Below, in pieces: positions 1-8,562 of a stretch of 64,000 nt of DNA; the first letter of the stretch is position 1; every line of letters starts with the position of its first letter. The position numbers were made by a program, and so were the translations under genes. Location of the stretch: the NCBI RefSeq assembly GCF_001307195.1, contig NZ_CP012808.1, positions 2,790,001 to 2,854,000 of the forward strand. Reading direction: 5' to 3'. A model generated the notes under the pieces. The model did no database searches, was not told the DNA's origin, and worked only from the letters and a program-made list of their open reading frames with translations. Origin of the DNA: Acinetobacter equi (GTDB lineage Bacteria > Pseudomonadota > Gammaproteobacteria > Pseudomonadales > Moraxellaceae).

Positions 1-784
1 TTAAATGTAATTGATGCATTGCAACATCACAGGTCACATTTAAACCTTTCGCTTTTGCAAGCTTAATTAACTCAACTGATGCACCGCATGACAACAAGCC
101 AAAGTGAGCACGTACACCTGTTGCTTCAATCATCAGAAGATATTTAGCAATTGCTACTGTTTCAGCCAAAGCTGGAATCATTGGCAAACCTTGACGTGAG
201 GCAACAAAACCTTCATGTACACAGCCATCTTTAGCAATTTGATGCTCTTCTGCATAAAAAACGACAGTCATATCTAAACCGGCAGCATATTCAAGTGTAC
301 GAATAACAACATCATCATCTGCAAAAGGAGCATTTGCATTAGAAACAGCTGTACAGCCACCTTTTTTAAGACCTGCCATATTTGCGGGTTGCTTACCTAA
401 AAGTCCTTGAGTTTGTGCCCCAATCACTTTTAAATAAATACCTCCATCAAGCATCGCTTTTTCAACTAAACCATGAATAAGCGCACCATTGTCTTGAACA
501 ATTGGTTTTGAATCTGGGGGGGTAAACACATGTAAAATACCATTTTCACGTGCAGCTTTACCTTCAGATTTTAAAGTACCATGCTGTTGTTGACCTGGCT
601 CACGTAAGCGTGCACATAAATCAACCATAGTAGGCATTAACCATTTTCCTTGACCATCAATAACTTGGTTTACATCATCCGATGCTGAAACCAATTTTCC
701 ATGTTCAAGAAAAACCGTTTGAATATTATCTGTCTTGTTAATTGGGTCTAAGACACGTACATTTTCAATTTTTACAATACTCAT
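1..784 (-). CDS. pyrC: Dihydroorotase-like protein PyrC' (partial, runs off left edge)
   Basis: The reading frame starts at an ATG at 784 and is still open at base 1, so about 261 N-terminal residues are visible. The protein has the amidohydrolase layout of type I dihydroorotases: an N-terminal beta sandwich, then LREPG near residue 60. The zinc-binding HxH that precedes LREPG is replaced: the sequence reads DLCARLREPG, with Cys and Arg where the two His should be. This is the signature of the inactive PyrC' subunit that holds PyrB in a dodecamer in Pseudomonas-type aspartate transcarbamoylases (family knowledge). It lies 10 bp downstream of pyrB on the same strand, so the two are almost certainly co-transcribed. 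The role is inferred to be structural; a separate catalytic pyrC should exist elsewhere in the genome. Confidence 0.9.
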   Translation of the reverse strand, partial: MSIVKIENVRVLDPINKTDNIQTVFLEHGKLVSASDDVNQVIDGQGKWLMPTMVDLCARLREPGQQQHGTLKSEGKAARENGILHVFTPPDSKPIVQDNGALIHGLVEKAMLDGGIYLKVIGAQTQGLLGKQPANMAGLKKGGCTAVSNANAPFADDDVVIRTLEYAAGLDMTVVFYAEEHQIAKDGCVHEGFVASRQGLPMIPALAETVAIAKYLLMIEATGVRAHFGLLSCGASVELIKLAKAKGLNVTCDVAMHQLHL

Positions 785-794
785 GACTGTCCCC

Positions 795-1811
795 TTATAC
801 CGCAATCGCTTCTAATAAACCTTTTTCTTGTAATTGACCTTGCATAGACAAAGCCAATACTGCCATACGAACGGCAATACCATTGGTCACCTGATGTAAA
901 ATTACAGATTGAGGACCATCGGCAATACTCGAATCAATTTCCACACCACGGTTCATTGGCCCAGGATGCATTACAATACAATCAGGTTTTGCAAGTGCTA
1001 ATCTTTCTGGATTTAATCCATACATCTTATAAAATTCAGCTTGAGAAGCTAAAGCTGGAGAATCAATTCGCTCATTTTGAATACGCAATGTAATAATCAC
1101 ATCGCAATCACGAATGCCATCTTCCATTTTATTGAATAGACGAACATCTGCACCATACTCTTCAAAACCGTATGGCAATAACGTATTTGGAGCAATCACA
1201 CGAATATCTTTGCATCCTAAAGTCTGTAAAGCAGCAACATCAGAACGAGCAACACGTGAATGTTTAATATCGCCAATAATGGCAATACTCATATCTTCAA
1301 ATTTTTTATTGGTTTCACGTCGAATGGTTAACATATCCAACATTGCTTGTGTTGGATGTGCATGACGTCCATCACCAGCATTAATAATTGCGATATCAGG
1401 ACAAACATCTTTAGCAATAAAATGTGCTGCTCCAGAAGAAGAATGACGTACAACAAAAATATCTGCCGCCATTGCTTCAAGATTCCAAAGCGTATCTCGT
1501 AATGTTTCACCTTTTGAAGTACTTGATCTTGCAATGTCAATATTTAAAACATTAGCAGAAAGTCGCTTTGCGGCAGCTTCAAAGGTTGTTCGAGTACGAG
1601 TAGAATTTTCAAAGAAAAGATTCATTACCGTACGACCTTCTAAGAGATTGTTAGTAATGAGCTGATTTTGGTCATTAAAAAAGGACGCCGCGGTGTCCAA
1701 TATTTTTGTAAGAACTTCTTTAGATAGACCTTCTATGGTCAAAAAATGCTTTAGGTTTCCGTGTTGATTAAGTTGAATCTGGCTCGGAGAGTGCAATGAT
1801 GCCAAATGCAT
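795..1811 (-). CDS. pyrB: Aspartate carbamoyltransferase catalytic subunit
   Basis: A 338-residue ATCase catalytic chain that condenses carbamoyl phosphate with L-aspartate in the first committed step of pyrimidine synthesis, in the cytoplasm. Visible motifs are the carbamoyl-phosphate loop [13 protein letters not shown] (about residue 67), the HPTQAMLDM segment, and [10 protein letters not shown] near residue 284. The chain is longer than the 311-residue E. coli PyrB. The extra N-terminal 20-25 residues are typical of the PyrB that assembles with PyrC' rather than PyrI. No pyrI is seen nearby. It is the first gene of a pyrB-pyrC' operon, with a TATAAT box about 30 bp upstream of the ATG. Confidence 0.97.
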   Translation of the reverse strand: MHLASLHSPSQIQLNQHGNLKHFLTIEGLSKEVLTKILDTAASFFNDQNQLITNNLLEGRTVMNLFFENSTRTRTTFEAAAKRLSANVLNIDIARSSTSKGETLRDTLWNLEAMAADIFVVRHSSSGAAHFIAKDVCPDIAIINAGDGRHAHPTQAMLDMLTIRRETNKKFEDMSIAIIGDIKHSRVARSDVAALQTLGCKDIRVIAPNTLLPYGFEEYGADVRLFNKMEDGIRDCDVIITLRIQNERIDSPALASQAEFYKMYGLNPERLALAKPDCIVMHPGPMNRGVEIDSSIADGPQSVILHQVTNGIAVRMAVLALSMQGQLQEKGLLEAIAV

Positions 1812-2227
1812 GATGGATTCCTTATACGCTAAGTTAACGTATTATACAGATAAACCCAAATCATTGGCAGATCATGTTTCGGGAAAATAGAATAAAGACT
1901 AAAGAAATTAACATTCAAAAATACAATATATAGTTTAATTATCAATTATATATTTTAACTCAAATGCATTATCATCTCTTCTTTATTCAAATGAATTCAA
2001 AACCAATATATGAATAACAACTTTATCGTTCTTTCTGCTTAATTTTCCTTGTATAATCATGTCATCTAATTTTTTCTGTTAAAGCAATACTTTCCTTTAT
2101 GCATTAACACGAACACGCTCTAAACAATTCGCCTTAGTTCTGAGATTTATATGAGAAGTTACGACATTTCTTATATTAATAAATCTCGATATTTATCAAA
2201 TTCATGTAATTATAGAAGTCATGTCCT
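1812..2227. other. Intergenic region between divergent pyrB and rluE
   Basis: About 416 bp of AT-rich DNA between divergently transcribed genes. It should hold both promoters. I see no open frame with coding character, no hairpin with a T tract, and no RNA motif. Confidence 0.6.
1841..1846 (-). promoter_or_regulatory. Putative -10 box of the pyrB-pyrC' promoter
   Basis: On the minus strand the hexamer is TATAAT within CTGTATAATACG, about 30 bp upstream of the pyrB start codon. No strong -35 element is visible at 16-18 bp spacing. The implied 5' leader is about 25 nt, too short for a pyrimidine attenuator. Confidence 0.45.
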
Positions 2228-3013
2228 ATGAAAATCGTCATTCTCAATAAACCTTATGACGTCCTCTCCCAATTCCGTCCAGATGAAAAGCATCAAACCA
2301 TGGCCGATTTCATCGATGATCCTGAACTACGAATTGCAGGTCGTTTGGATATGGACTCTGAAGGGTTAATGTTCCTTACCGATCATGGTGGTTTAAATCA
2401 ATTTATTACACATCCTTCAAATAAAAAATTTAAAACTTATTTAGTTCAAGTTGATGGCGACATTACCGACGAAGCACTTGAGCAACTTCGTAAAGGTGTG
2501 GAATTAAATGATGGTATAACTTTACCAGCCAAAGCTATTAAGGTTTCAGAACCAGAATGGCTTTGGGAGCGTGTTCCACCAGTACGTTTCCGTGCATCTG
2601 TACCAACGTCTTGGGTTGAAATTTCTATTTGTGAAGGTCGTAACCGTCAGGTTCGTCGTATGACAGCAACTGTTGGTTTTCCAACTTTACGATTAATTCG
2701 TACTAAAATTGGTTCTATTGATTTGGTACAACTTGGGCTACAACCTGGTGAAACTAAAGAAATTGAACCTTTACTTTATCCTGATTTTAAAGATGTTCCT
2801 GCTGCAGAACCTTATCGTTCACGCTCATATGTGAAAAAACCAGGCGGTACTGGTGGCAAACCAATCAACAAAAAAGTCAATAAAGATGGTACACCAAAGA
2901 AAAAGTCAGGTACACCTCGCATTTGGCAAATGGAAGATGGTGAAAAGCCTCGCCGTAAAACGAATGGTACAACACGTCCAAGTACCAAAAGTCGTGGTCG
3001 TCGCACTCGTTAA
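2228..3013 (+). CDS. rluE: 23S rRNA pseudouridine synthase, RluE type
   Basis: A 261-residue member of the RsuA/RluB/E/F pseudouridine synthase family. The protein starts directly in the catalytic domain (MKIVILNKPYDVLSQF) without an N-terminal S4 domain, as RluE does. The catalytic motif GRLDMDSEGLMFLT holds the nucleophilic Asp near residue 42, and EGRNRQVRRM is the conserved basic motif near residue 138. E. coli RluE modifies U2457 of 23S rRNA; the same target is inferred here. The last 70 or so residues form a Lys/Arg/Gly/Pro/Thr-rich low-complexity tail beyond the catalytic domain, probably an RNA-binding extension. The gene stands alone and is followed by a strong terminator. Confidence 0.88.
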   Translation: MKIVILNKPYDVLSQFRPDEKHQTMADFIDDPELRIAGRLDMDSEGLMFLTDHGGLNQFITHPSNKKFKTYLVQVDGDITDEALEQLRKGVELNDGITLPAKAIKVSEPEWLWERVPPVRFRASVPTSWVEISICEGRNRQVRRMTATVGFPTLRLIRTKIGSIDLVQLGLQPGETKEIEPLLYPDFKDVPAAEPYRSRSYVKKPGGTGGKPINKKVNKDGTPKKKSGTPRIWQMEDGEKPRRKTNGTTRPSTKSRGRRTR

Positions 3014-3035
3014 TTTTCTTCTCATTTAAAAAAAC

Positions 3036-3059
3036 AAAAGAATGCTTCGGCATTCTTTT
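3036..3059 (+). terminator. Intrinsic terminator after rluE
   Basis: Ten-bp perfect stem AAAAGAATGC / GCATTCTTTT closed by a UUCG tetraloop and ending in T residues, 23 bp after the rluE stop codon. Confidence 0.9.
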
Positions 3060-3149
3060 ATTACATAATTCATATGATTTATTAATTTGATATATACTAG
3101 ACTCCAGCAGTTCAATCATTTAGCTGTTTTATTAAAATGGAGCAATAAT

Positions 3150-3548
3150 ATGAAAAAAATTATTTTTGGTGCCCTTACTGCTAGTTTAGCAACTTTAAGC
3201 TTTGCACAAAATCCGCTAAGTGTTCACGTTCTAAATCTAGAATCTGGTTTACCATCACCAAATGTTTCTGTCGTTCTTGAAGCTCAACAAGGTAATAATT
3301 GGGTAAAACTGAATGAAAAGAAAACAGATGAAAATGGTCGTATTAAAGAGTTATTCCCTAAAGAAACTGAACTTCAAAAAGGCACTTATAAAGTAACATT
3401 TAAAACTGGTGAATGGTTTAAAGAACAAAATCAACGTTCTTTCTTCCCTGAAGTTCCTGTTGTTTTTATTGTTGACGGTAATTTAGATCACTACCATATT
3501 CCACTTCTTCTAAGTCCATATGGCTATTCTACTTATCGTGGAAATTAA
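3150..3548 (+). CDS. uraH: 5-hydroxyisourate hydrolase (transthyretin-like), exported
   Basis: A 132-residue transthyretin-related protein. The chosen ATG at 3150 begins a clear Sec signal peptide (MKKIIFGALTASLATLSFA, cleavage before QNP), so the enzyme should act in the periplasm. HIU hydrolases convert 5-hydroxyisourate, the uricase product, to OHCU. The three catalytic residues are visible: His in LSVHVLNLESG, Arg in DENGRIKEL, and His in HYHIPLLLSPYGY. The C-terminal signature is YRGN rather than the usual YRGS. No other purine-catabolism gene lies nearby, so it is an orphan unit. Upstream in-frame extension to 3087 is possible but would bury the signal peptide. Confidence 0.88.
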   Translation: MKKIIFGALTASLATLSFAQNPLSVHVLNLESGLPSPNVSVVLEAQQGNNWVKLNEKKTDENGRIKELFPKETELQKGTYKVTFKTGEWFKEQNQRSFFPEVPVVFIVDGNLDHYHIPLLLSPYGYSTYRGN

Positions 3549-3558
3549 TTAAATTTTC

Positions 3559-3588
3559 AAAAAATGGATGCAGATGCATCCATTTTTT
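3559..3588 (+). terminator. Bidirectional terminator between uraH and epmA
   Basis: Near-perfect palindrome: AAAAAATGGATGCA pairs with TGCATCCATTTTTT. It has a T tract on each strand and sits between two convergent genes. Confidence 0.9.
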
Positions 3589-3599
3589 AATCCAAATCA

Positions 3600-4580
3600 T
3601 TATGAAATATGTGCTGGAAAAGCAATCACTTTCTCTAATTTCATTTGGTTAGTCGCAATCATTAATAAACGATCAATACCCAATGCAATACCTGAACATT
3701 CGGTCATATTTGGCAAAGCACTAAGCAAATACTCATCTATTGGCATAATATGAAGCCCAAGCTTTTCACGCTCAATATTATCTACCTCGAAACGGGCTCT
3801 TAAAATATTTGCATCAATTAACTCATCATAAGCATTTGCAAGCTCTAGACCTTCAATATAAAGCTCAAAGCGTGCAGCAACTAATTCTCCATCTTCATCA
3901 TTTTTCGTTTTTGCTAACGATGCCATTTCATGTGGAAAGTCTGTTAAAAAAACAGGGGTATCAAAACCTAAACTAGGCTCAACAAAATGAGAAAATAATA
4001 AATCAATATATCCTAATCGATCATCACCTAAGTCTAGATTTAACCCCAATCTTCGGCAACAATCTTTGAGTTCTTGAACGCTTGCTTTTAAAGGATTTAA
4101 ATCCAAACGATCTATAAATGCATGCTTATAGCTCAATACTGTTGGTCGAACTTCACCAAACCGATGTTTTAGAGTAACATTTAACAAATCTGTTACCTCC
4201 AACATAAGTTCTTTCAAACTCATATTTGGTCTGTACCATTCCAGCATTGTAAATTCGCTATTATGTTTTCTGCCATGCTCATCATCACGAAAAACTTTAC
4301 AAATCTGATAAATTGGACCGCTACCACTTGCAAGCAAACGTTTCATTGCAAATTCTGGTGATGTTTGTAAATAGTGTGTTTTTTTATGCCCTTGTAGATG
4401 TCTCTGTACCTGAATTGATGCTAAATGCACATCCGTAACGCCTGCTTGAGACAAAATAGGAGTTTCAACTTCTAGAACATTTTTTTCTGCAAAAAATTGA
4501 CGAATTTGTATATACATTTTTGCACGTGCTTGCATTGCTTTTAAGTCGCACGTTGGCTGATATTGAATTTGAGATGTCAT
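3600..4580 (-). CDS. epmA: Elongation factor P--(R)-beta-lysine ligase EpmA
   Basis: A 326-residue class II lysyl-tRNA synthetase paralogue that lacks the anticodon-binding domain, the expected size for EpmA (PoxA/GenX). It attaches (R)-beta-lysine to a lysine of EF-P, which relieves ribosome stalling at polyproline. Class II motif 2 is visible as FRDDEHGRKHNSEFTMLEWY near residue 100, and motif 3 as GIALGIDRLLMIA at the C terminus. Its ATG overlaps the pdxB stop by 4 bp (ATGA), so translation is probably coupled to pdxB. epmB and efp are not in the window. Confidence 0.93.
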   Translation of the reverse strand: MTSQIQYQPTCDLKAMQARAKMYIQIRQFFAEKNVLEVETPILSQAGVTDVHLASIQVQRHLQGHKKTHYLQTSPEFAMKRLLASGSGPIYQICKVFRDDEHGRKHNSEFTMLEWYRPNMSLKELMLEVTDLLNVTLKHRFGEVRPTVLSYKHAFIDRLDLNPLKASVQELKDCCRRLGLNLDLGDDRLGYIDLLFSHFVEPSLGFDTPVFLTDFPHEMASLAKTKNDEDGELVAARFELYIEGLELANAYDELIDANILRARFEVDNIEREKLGLHIMPIDEYLLSALPNMTECSGIALGIDRLLMIATNQMKLEKVIAFPAHIS

Positions 4581-5644
4581 GCCTTAGGCCCTCCATATGC
4601 TGCCCATTCACGACGTAATGGATAAGTTTTTCTTAAATAATCAAATGCTTTTTGATCTACCTTACCGTCTTTAAGACATGCGCGTAAATTTTGATCATCT
4701 CTTTGAATATCATAAATTTCTGAAATATATCTTTTTAATACTGACTTTAAATCTTGTGTATTAAATAAAGCATCACATACTGGTAATTGTGTTTCAAATT
4801 CTTTGTCATTCTTATAATTAAATGTTTGACAGAATGCGTCATAAATCATTTGAGTACCACGTGCTTTTCCTTCCAAGCTATAGCCTGCAATATGTGGTGT
4901 CACAATACGAATTAAATTTAATAATTCTTCTGAAATTTCAGGTTCATGTTCAAATACATCTAAAACGACAGCACGATTTGTTTTCTGAAGATCTTCAATT
5001 AAAGCAGATTCAGCAATAACTGGACCACGTGCAGAATTAATGAGAATCGTATCTGGTTTCATTTGAGCTAGTGTTGAAGCATTTATTAAATGATAGGTTG
5101 GATAATCACCTGTTTTGGTTAAAGGCACATGAATTGAAATTGCATCAGCATTTTGAAGTAAGCTATTTAATTCAACTTGATTCACATGACAACGTTCTAC
5201 AAATGGATCATACGCAATGACATTCCAATTTAATAATTGAGCCATTGTTGCTAAACGAGAACCGACATTCCCTAATCCAATAATTCCTAATGTAAAATTT
5301 TCATTTTGATCTAATAATTGTGGTTTTAAATTCAGTAAAGCAGTAATTACATATTCAACAACAGCCTGTGCATTACAGCCGGCAGCATTTGACCATTTTA
5401 TTTTTTGTTTTTCAATTTCTGTAATGTCTAAATGATCAGTGCCAATCGTAGCACTACCAATATACTTAAGTTGGCTCTTCTCAATTAATTGATGATTTAC
5501 CTGAGTGACAGATCGTATTAATAAAGCATCTGCATCTTCTACATCTTGATGAGTTAAGGTTCGACCAGCATGTTGGTAAATATCACCAAAGTCAGAAAAA
5601 AAATATTCTGTAAATGCTAAATTCTCATCTGCAATGATCTTCAT
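4577..5644 (-). CDS. pdxB: Erythronate-4-phosphate dehydrogenase
   Basis: A D-isomer-specific 2-hydroxyacid dehydrogenase family member, 355 residues from the ATG at 5644. That start gives MKIIADENLAFTEYFF, matching the usual PdxB N terminus; an in-frame ATG at 5656 is the alternative. It oxidises 4-phospho-D-erythronate in the DXP-dependent pyridoxal phosphate pathway. Visible features are the NAD-binding GIIGLGNVGSRLA (Rossmann glycines), NSARGPVIAE with the substrate-binding Arg, and the catalytic His in PHIAGYSLEGKARGT. The PdxB-specific C-terminal dimerisation domain follows. It forms a two-gene operon with epmA through a 4-bp overlap. Confidence 0.95.
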   Translation of the reverse strand: MKIIADENLAFTEYFFSDFGDIYQHAGRTLTHQDVEDADALLIRSVTQVNHQLIEKSQLKYIGSATIGTDHLDITEIEKQKIKWSNAAGCNAQAVVEYVITALLNLKPQLLDQNENFTLGIIGLGNVGSRLATMAQLLNWNVIAYDPFVERCHVNQVELNSLLQNADAISIHVPLTKTGDYPTYHLINASTLAQMKPDTILINSARGPVIAESALIEDLQKTNRAVVLDVFEHEPEISEELLNLIRIVTPHIAGYSLEGKARGTQMIYDAFCQTFNYKNDKEFETQLPVCDALFNTQDLKSVLKRYISEIYDIQRDDQNLRACLKDGKVDQKAFDYLRKTYPLRREWAAYGGPKA

Positions 5645-5740
5645 AGTACTATCCAAGTCAAACTTGTCCTATGATAACGCTACAACCTTAAAATATAAAT
5701 TATGTAAATTGCTTTAATGCTATATCTTCAATTTTTATGG

Positions 5741-6196
5741 CTAAAAAAACTTTAAATACGCTGGTATTAATTTTTGTGAACCTTCAAACCCAATAATCCC
5801 ATTGACTGTCATATTTGGGTGAACTGTTTCTAATAATCCATAATCAATTAATCCTACATGGTATTTGTGACCATCTTGATCAACTAAAAATACTTTATCC
5901 ATATCTAATTTAAAATGCTCTGTGCCTCTATTTCGAATATAAACATGAAAATAATAGACTCCATCTTTTAATTGGTTGGTCTCATATACAGCAATATCAA
6001 TTTTTTGTTGTGATAAATAATTAGAAACTAAAAATCGCCCACCAATTTGAGTCGACATTGATTGATGATTAATATTTTGTTTTACTGTATGTCGAGTATC
6101 ATCATGTAATTTATCTTGATCATGATGATTACATGCTAAAAGCATCATCACACAGCAGATACAGATAATCTTTTGATTTAATGCCCAAATGCTCAT
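5741..6196 (-). CDS. Putative lipoprotein, DUF4352-like
   Basis: About 151 residues. The N terminus is a hydrophobic signal ending in a lipobox (MMLLAC), so the mature protein is probably an anchored lipoprotein. Directly after the lipid Cys is a His/Asp-rich stretch (NHHDQDKLHDDTRH). The second half has the beta-sandwich pattern of DUF4352-type domains: 'VYIRNRGTEHFKLD', then 'FLVDQDGHKY' and a terminal LKFF. The start is set at the ATG at 6196 rather than two upstream in-frame TTG codons. It lies about 95 bp upstream of pdxB on the same strand. The function is not recognised. Confidence 0.7.
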   Translation of the reverse strand: MSIWALNQKIICICCVMMLLACNHHDQDKLHDDTRHTVKQNINHQSMSTQIGGRFLVSNYLSQQKIDIAVYETNQLKDGVYYFHVYIRNRGTEHFKLDMDKVFLVDQDGHKYHVGLIDYGLLETVHPNMTVNGIIGFEGSQKLIPAYLKFF

Positions 6197-6202
6197 CAAC
6201 AA

Positions 6203-6786
6203 TAACCAGCCATTTAGATTTCCCCTTAATCATGACGAATATTTAAGCAATTATTTTTTAAACAATGGAAATACCAATAATAATGATAAATAAATCACAC
6301 TTTATATTATTTTTGTTTAGTTATTAGTTTTTTTTGTAGCATTAACTAAAACTTAATATTAAATTAATTTTCAAAGCTATATAATTCAATTATTTCAAAC
6401 AAATATATTTATTTAGAAATAAGTTTTATCAATATATTTTTATATTTAATTAATAAAGAAATTAAAATATAATAAAAGAGTCATAATTTATTTCATTAAA
6501 TTAAAAGCTTATATAAAGTTTTATATATTTTTTTAAATTTCATTACATTATTTAAATTTTTATTACATTTTAAATCATCTATTTTTTTTGTTTTATTTTT
6601 TAAATTTTGTTGTGAAATCATATCAACAACATGAATAAACTATTTACTTTTACTTAACAATATTTTATTTTTTCAATAATTTACATGATATTTAGACCCA
6701 TTTCCGACTAAATTACTAGGTTGAATCTAATTTATAGATCACTACAATGTAATCCCATATTTTTCCTATGTCTTTATAGATCCATC
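6203..6786. other. Extremely AT-rich intergenic region upstream of trhP
   Basis: About 580 bp. The part from about 6240 to 6670 is almost pure A/T, with many phased A and T tracts. No open frame with coding character is visible. It contains the promoters of the divergent lipoprotein gene and trhP. The composition suggests intrinsically curved DNA and possible silencing by a nucleoid protein. Confidence 0.6.
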
Positions 6787-8190
6787 ATGAGTATCACTCA
6801 CGTTACAGAACTTTTATCCCCTGCTGGTTCACTTAAAAATATGCGTTATGCATTTGCCTATGGTGCAGATGCAGTCTATGCAGGACAACCTCGTTATAGT
6901 TTACGTGTACGTAACAATGAGTTTGATCATGATAATTTAGCCATTGGAATTGCTGAAGCACATCAGCTTGGGAAAAAATTCTATGTCGTTGTGAATATTC
7001 AACCACATAATTCTAAACTGAAAAATTTTATTCGTGACTTAGAGCCTGTTGTTGCTATGCAACCTGATGCACTCATTATGTCTGACCCTGGTTTAATTAT
7101 GATGGTACGTGAACATTTCCCACATATGGATGTTCACCTCTCTGTTCAAGCCAATGCTGTAAACTGGGCAACTGTAAAATTTTGGCAAAAAATGGGACTC
7201 ACTCGCGTTATTTTGTCACGTGAATTATCTATTGATGAAATTGAAGAAATAAAAAATCAAGTTCCTGGTATGGAAATTGAAGTTTTTGTGCATGGTGCTT
7301 TATGCATGGCTTATTCTGGTCGTTGCATGCTTTCTGGCTATATGAATAAACGTGATGCCAACCAAGGTGCTTGCACAAATGCATGCCGTTGGGAATATAA
7401 GATTCACGACGCAAAAGAAGATGAAACAGGTGATGTTATTCCTGTTCAGCAAATTGAAAATTCAACTTGCTGTCAGTCATCATCTCAAGATGCTGATGAG
7501 CAACACATGTTAAATCAACATCATATTGATGAACCTGTACTTTTACAACGTAATGAAGAAGATATGTTTGCCGCAGAAGAAGATGAACATGGCACATATT
7601 TCATGAACTCCAAAGATTTACGTGCAGTTCAACATGTTGACCGTTTGACAAAAATGGGCATTCATTCGCTTAAAATTGAAGGTCGTACAAAATCTTATTT
7701 TTATTGTGCACGTACAGCGCAAATTTATCGTAAAGCTATTGATGATGCATTAGCAGGAAAGCCTTTTGACCCATCATTAATGACTCAACTTGAAGGTCTA
7801 GCAAACCGTGGCTATACCGAAGGTTTTTTACGTCGTCATGTACATAGCGAATATCAAAACTATGAAACAGGCTCATCACGTTTCGATCATCAACAATTTT
7901 GTGGTGAAGTTTTAGAACGTAATGGTGACTTTATTAAGATTGATGTCAAAAACCGCTTTGTGGTTGGTGACTCACTAGAGCTTATGACGACTTCAGGTAA
8001 CATCACTTTTATACTTTCTGAAATGACAGATAAAAAAGGTAATGCTATTACAGAAGCTAAAGGTTCGGGTCATATTGTAGATATTCCTATACCTGCAGAT
8101 GTTGATATGACTTATGCACTGTTAATTCGTAATTTACCAAACTCAACTGCGGATATTTCTGCATCTTCTTTAGCTTATCAAGCAAACTAA
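6787..8190 (+). CDS. trhP: tRNA 5-hydroxyuridine modification protein TrhP (U32 peptidase family)
   Basis: A 467-residue U32-family protein from the ATG at 6787 (MSITHVTELLSPAGSLKNM). It is orthologous in pattern to E. coli YegQ/TrhP, which makes 5-hydroxyuridine at tRNA position 34 using prephenate-derived chemistry and an Fe-S centre (family knowledge). Cysteines fitting the metal site appear in HGALCMAYSGRCMLSGY and GACTNACRWEY near residues 170-205, and IHSLKIEGRTKS is the family block. An acidic, Gln/His-rich insertion of about 60 residues (about 215-275, containing CCQSSSQDADEQ) separates the two halves. The gene ends 11 bp before a ferredoxin gene, which is likely its electron donor. 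Confidence 0.9.
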   Translation: MSITHVTELLSPAGSLKNMRYAFAYGADAVYAGQPRYSLRVRNNEFDHDNLAIGIAEAHQLGKKFYVVVNIQPHNSKLKNFIRDLEPVVAMQPDALIMSDPGLIMMVREHFPHMDVHLSVQANAVNWATVKFWQKMGLTRVILSRELSIDEIEEIKNQVPGMEIEVFVHGALCMAYSGRCMLSGYMNKRDANQGACTNACRWEYKIHDAKEDETGDVIPVQQIENSTCCQSSSQDADEQHMLNQHHIDEPVLLQRNEEDMFAAEEDEHGTYFMNSKDLRAVQHVDRLTKMGIHSLKIEGRTKSYFYCARTAQIYRKAIDDALAGKPFDPSLMTQLEGLANRGYTEGFLRRHVHSEYQNYETGSSRFDHQQFCGEVLERNGDFIKIDVKNRFVVGDSLELMTTSGNITFILSEMTDKKGNAITEAKGSGHIVDIPIPADVDMTYALLIRNLPNSTADISASSLAYQAN

Positions 8191-8201
8191 GGAAAGCAGT
8201 C

Positions 8202-8453
8202 ATGGCATTATTAATTACAGATAAATGCATCAATTGTGATATGTGCTTACCTGAATGTCCAAATGATGCCATTTATGAAGGTGAAAAAGTATATGAAATT
8301 GATGTAAATCGATGTACAGAATGTGTGGGATTTTATGACCATCAAACCTGTATTTCGGTTTGCCCAATTGAATGTATTATTCCTCATCCTGAGCATGTTG
8401 AAACGCAAGAACAACTCATGCAAAAGTTCGAAGGATTAAAACTTTTCGGTTAG
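8202..8453 (+). CDS. YfhL-family 4Fe-4S dicluster ferredoxin
   Basis: An 83-residue ferredoxin with two cluster motifs. CINCDMCLPECP is classical; the second, CTECVGFYDHQTCISVCP, has the enlarged spacing typical of the YfhL/Alvin-type ferredoxins, which have low-potential clusters. A Shine-Dalgarno AAGGA precedes the ATG. It sits 11 bp after trhP in the same direction and ahead of a strong terminator, forming a two-gene operon. The placement supports a role in reducing or maturing TrhP; that link is inferred from context. Confidence 0.92.
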   Translation: MALLITDKCINCDMCLPECPNDAIYEGEKVYEIDVNRCTECVGFYDHQTCISVCPIECIIPHPEHVETQEQLMQKFEGLKLFG

Positions 8454-8483
8454 TTTTAATCAAAGTCATAAATTAGTTTCAGC

Positions 8484-8558
8484 TAGACTTCTTTCATTTT
8501 ATAAACATTCTTCTAATCACTCCATGAAAAAAGAATGCTGAAAGAAGTCTATTTTTTT
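8484..8558 (+). terminator. Two-part stem-loop terminator after the ferredoxin gene
   Basis: Outer stem TAGACTTCTTTCA / TGAAAGAAGTCTA (13 bp, perfect) and inner stem CATTCTT / AAGAATG, followed by seven T residues. It separates convergent transcription from the dehydrogenase gene that ends at 8563. Confidence 0.88.
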
Positions 8559-8562
8559 GCTT

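Noticed and set aside
5741..6196. Calling the His/Asp-rich lipoprotein a dedicated metal-binding protein.
   Set aside because: The His-rich stretch is short and the rest of the protein looks like an ordinary DUF4352-type domain.
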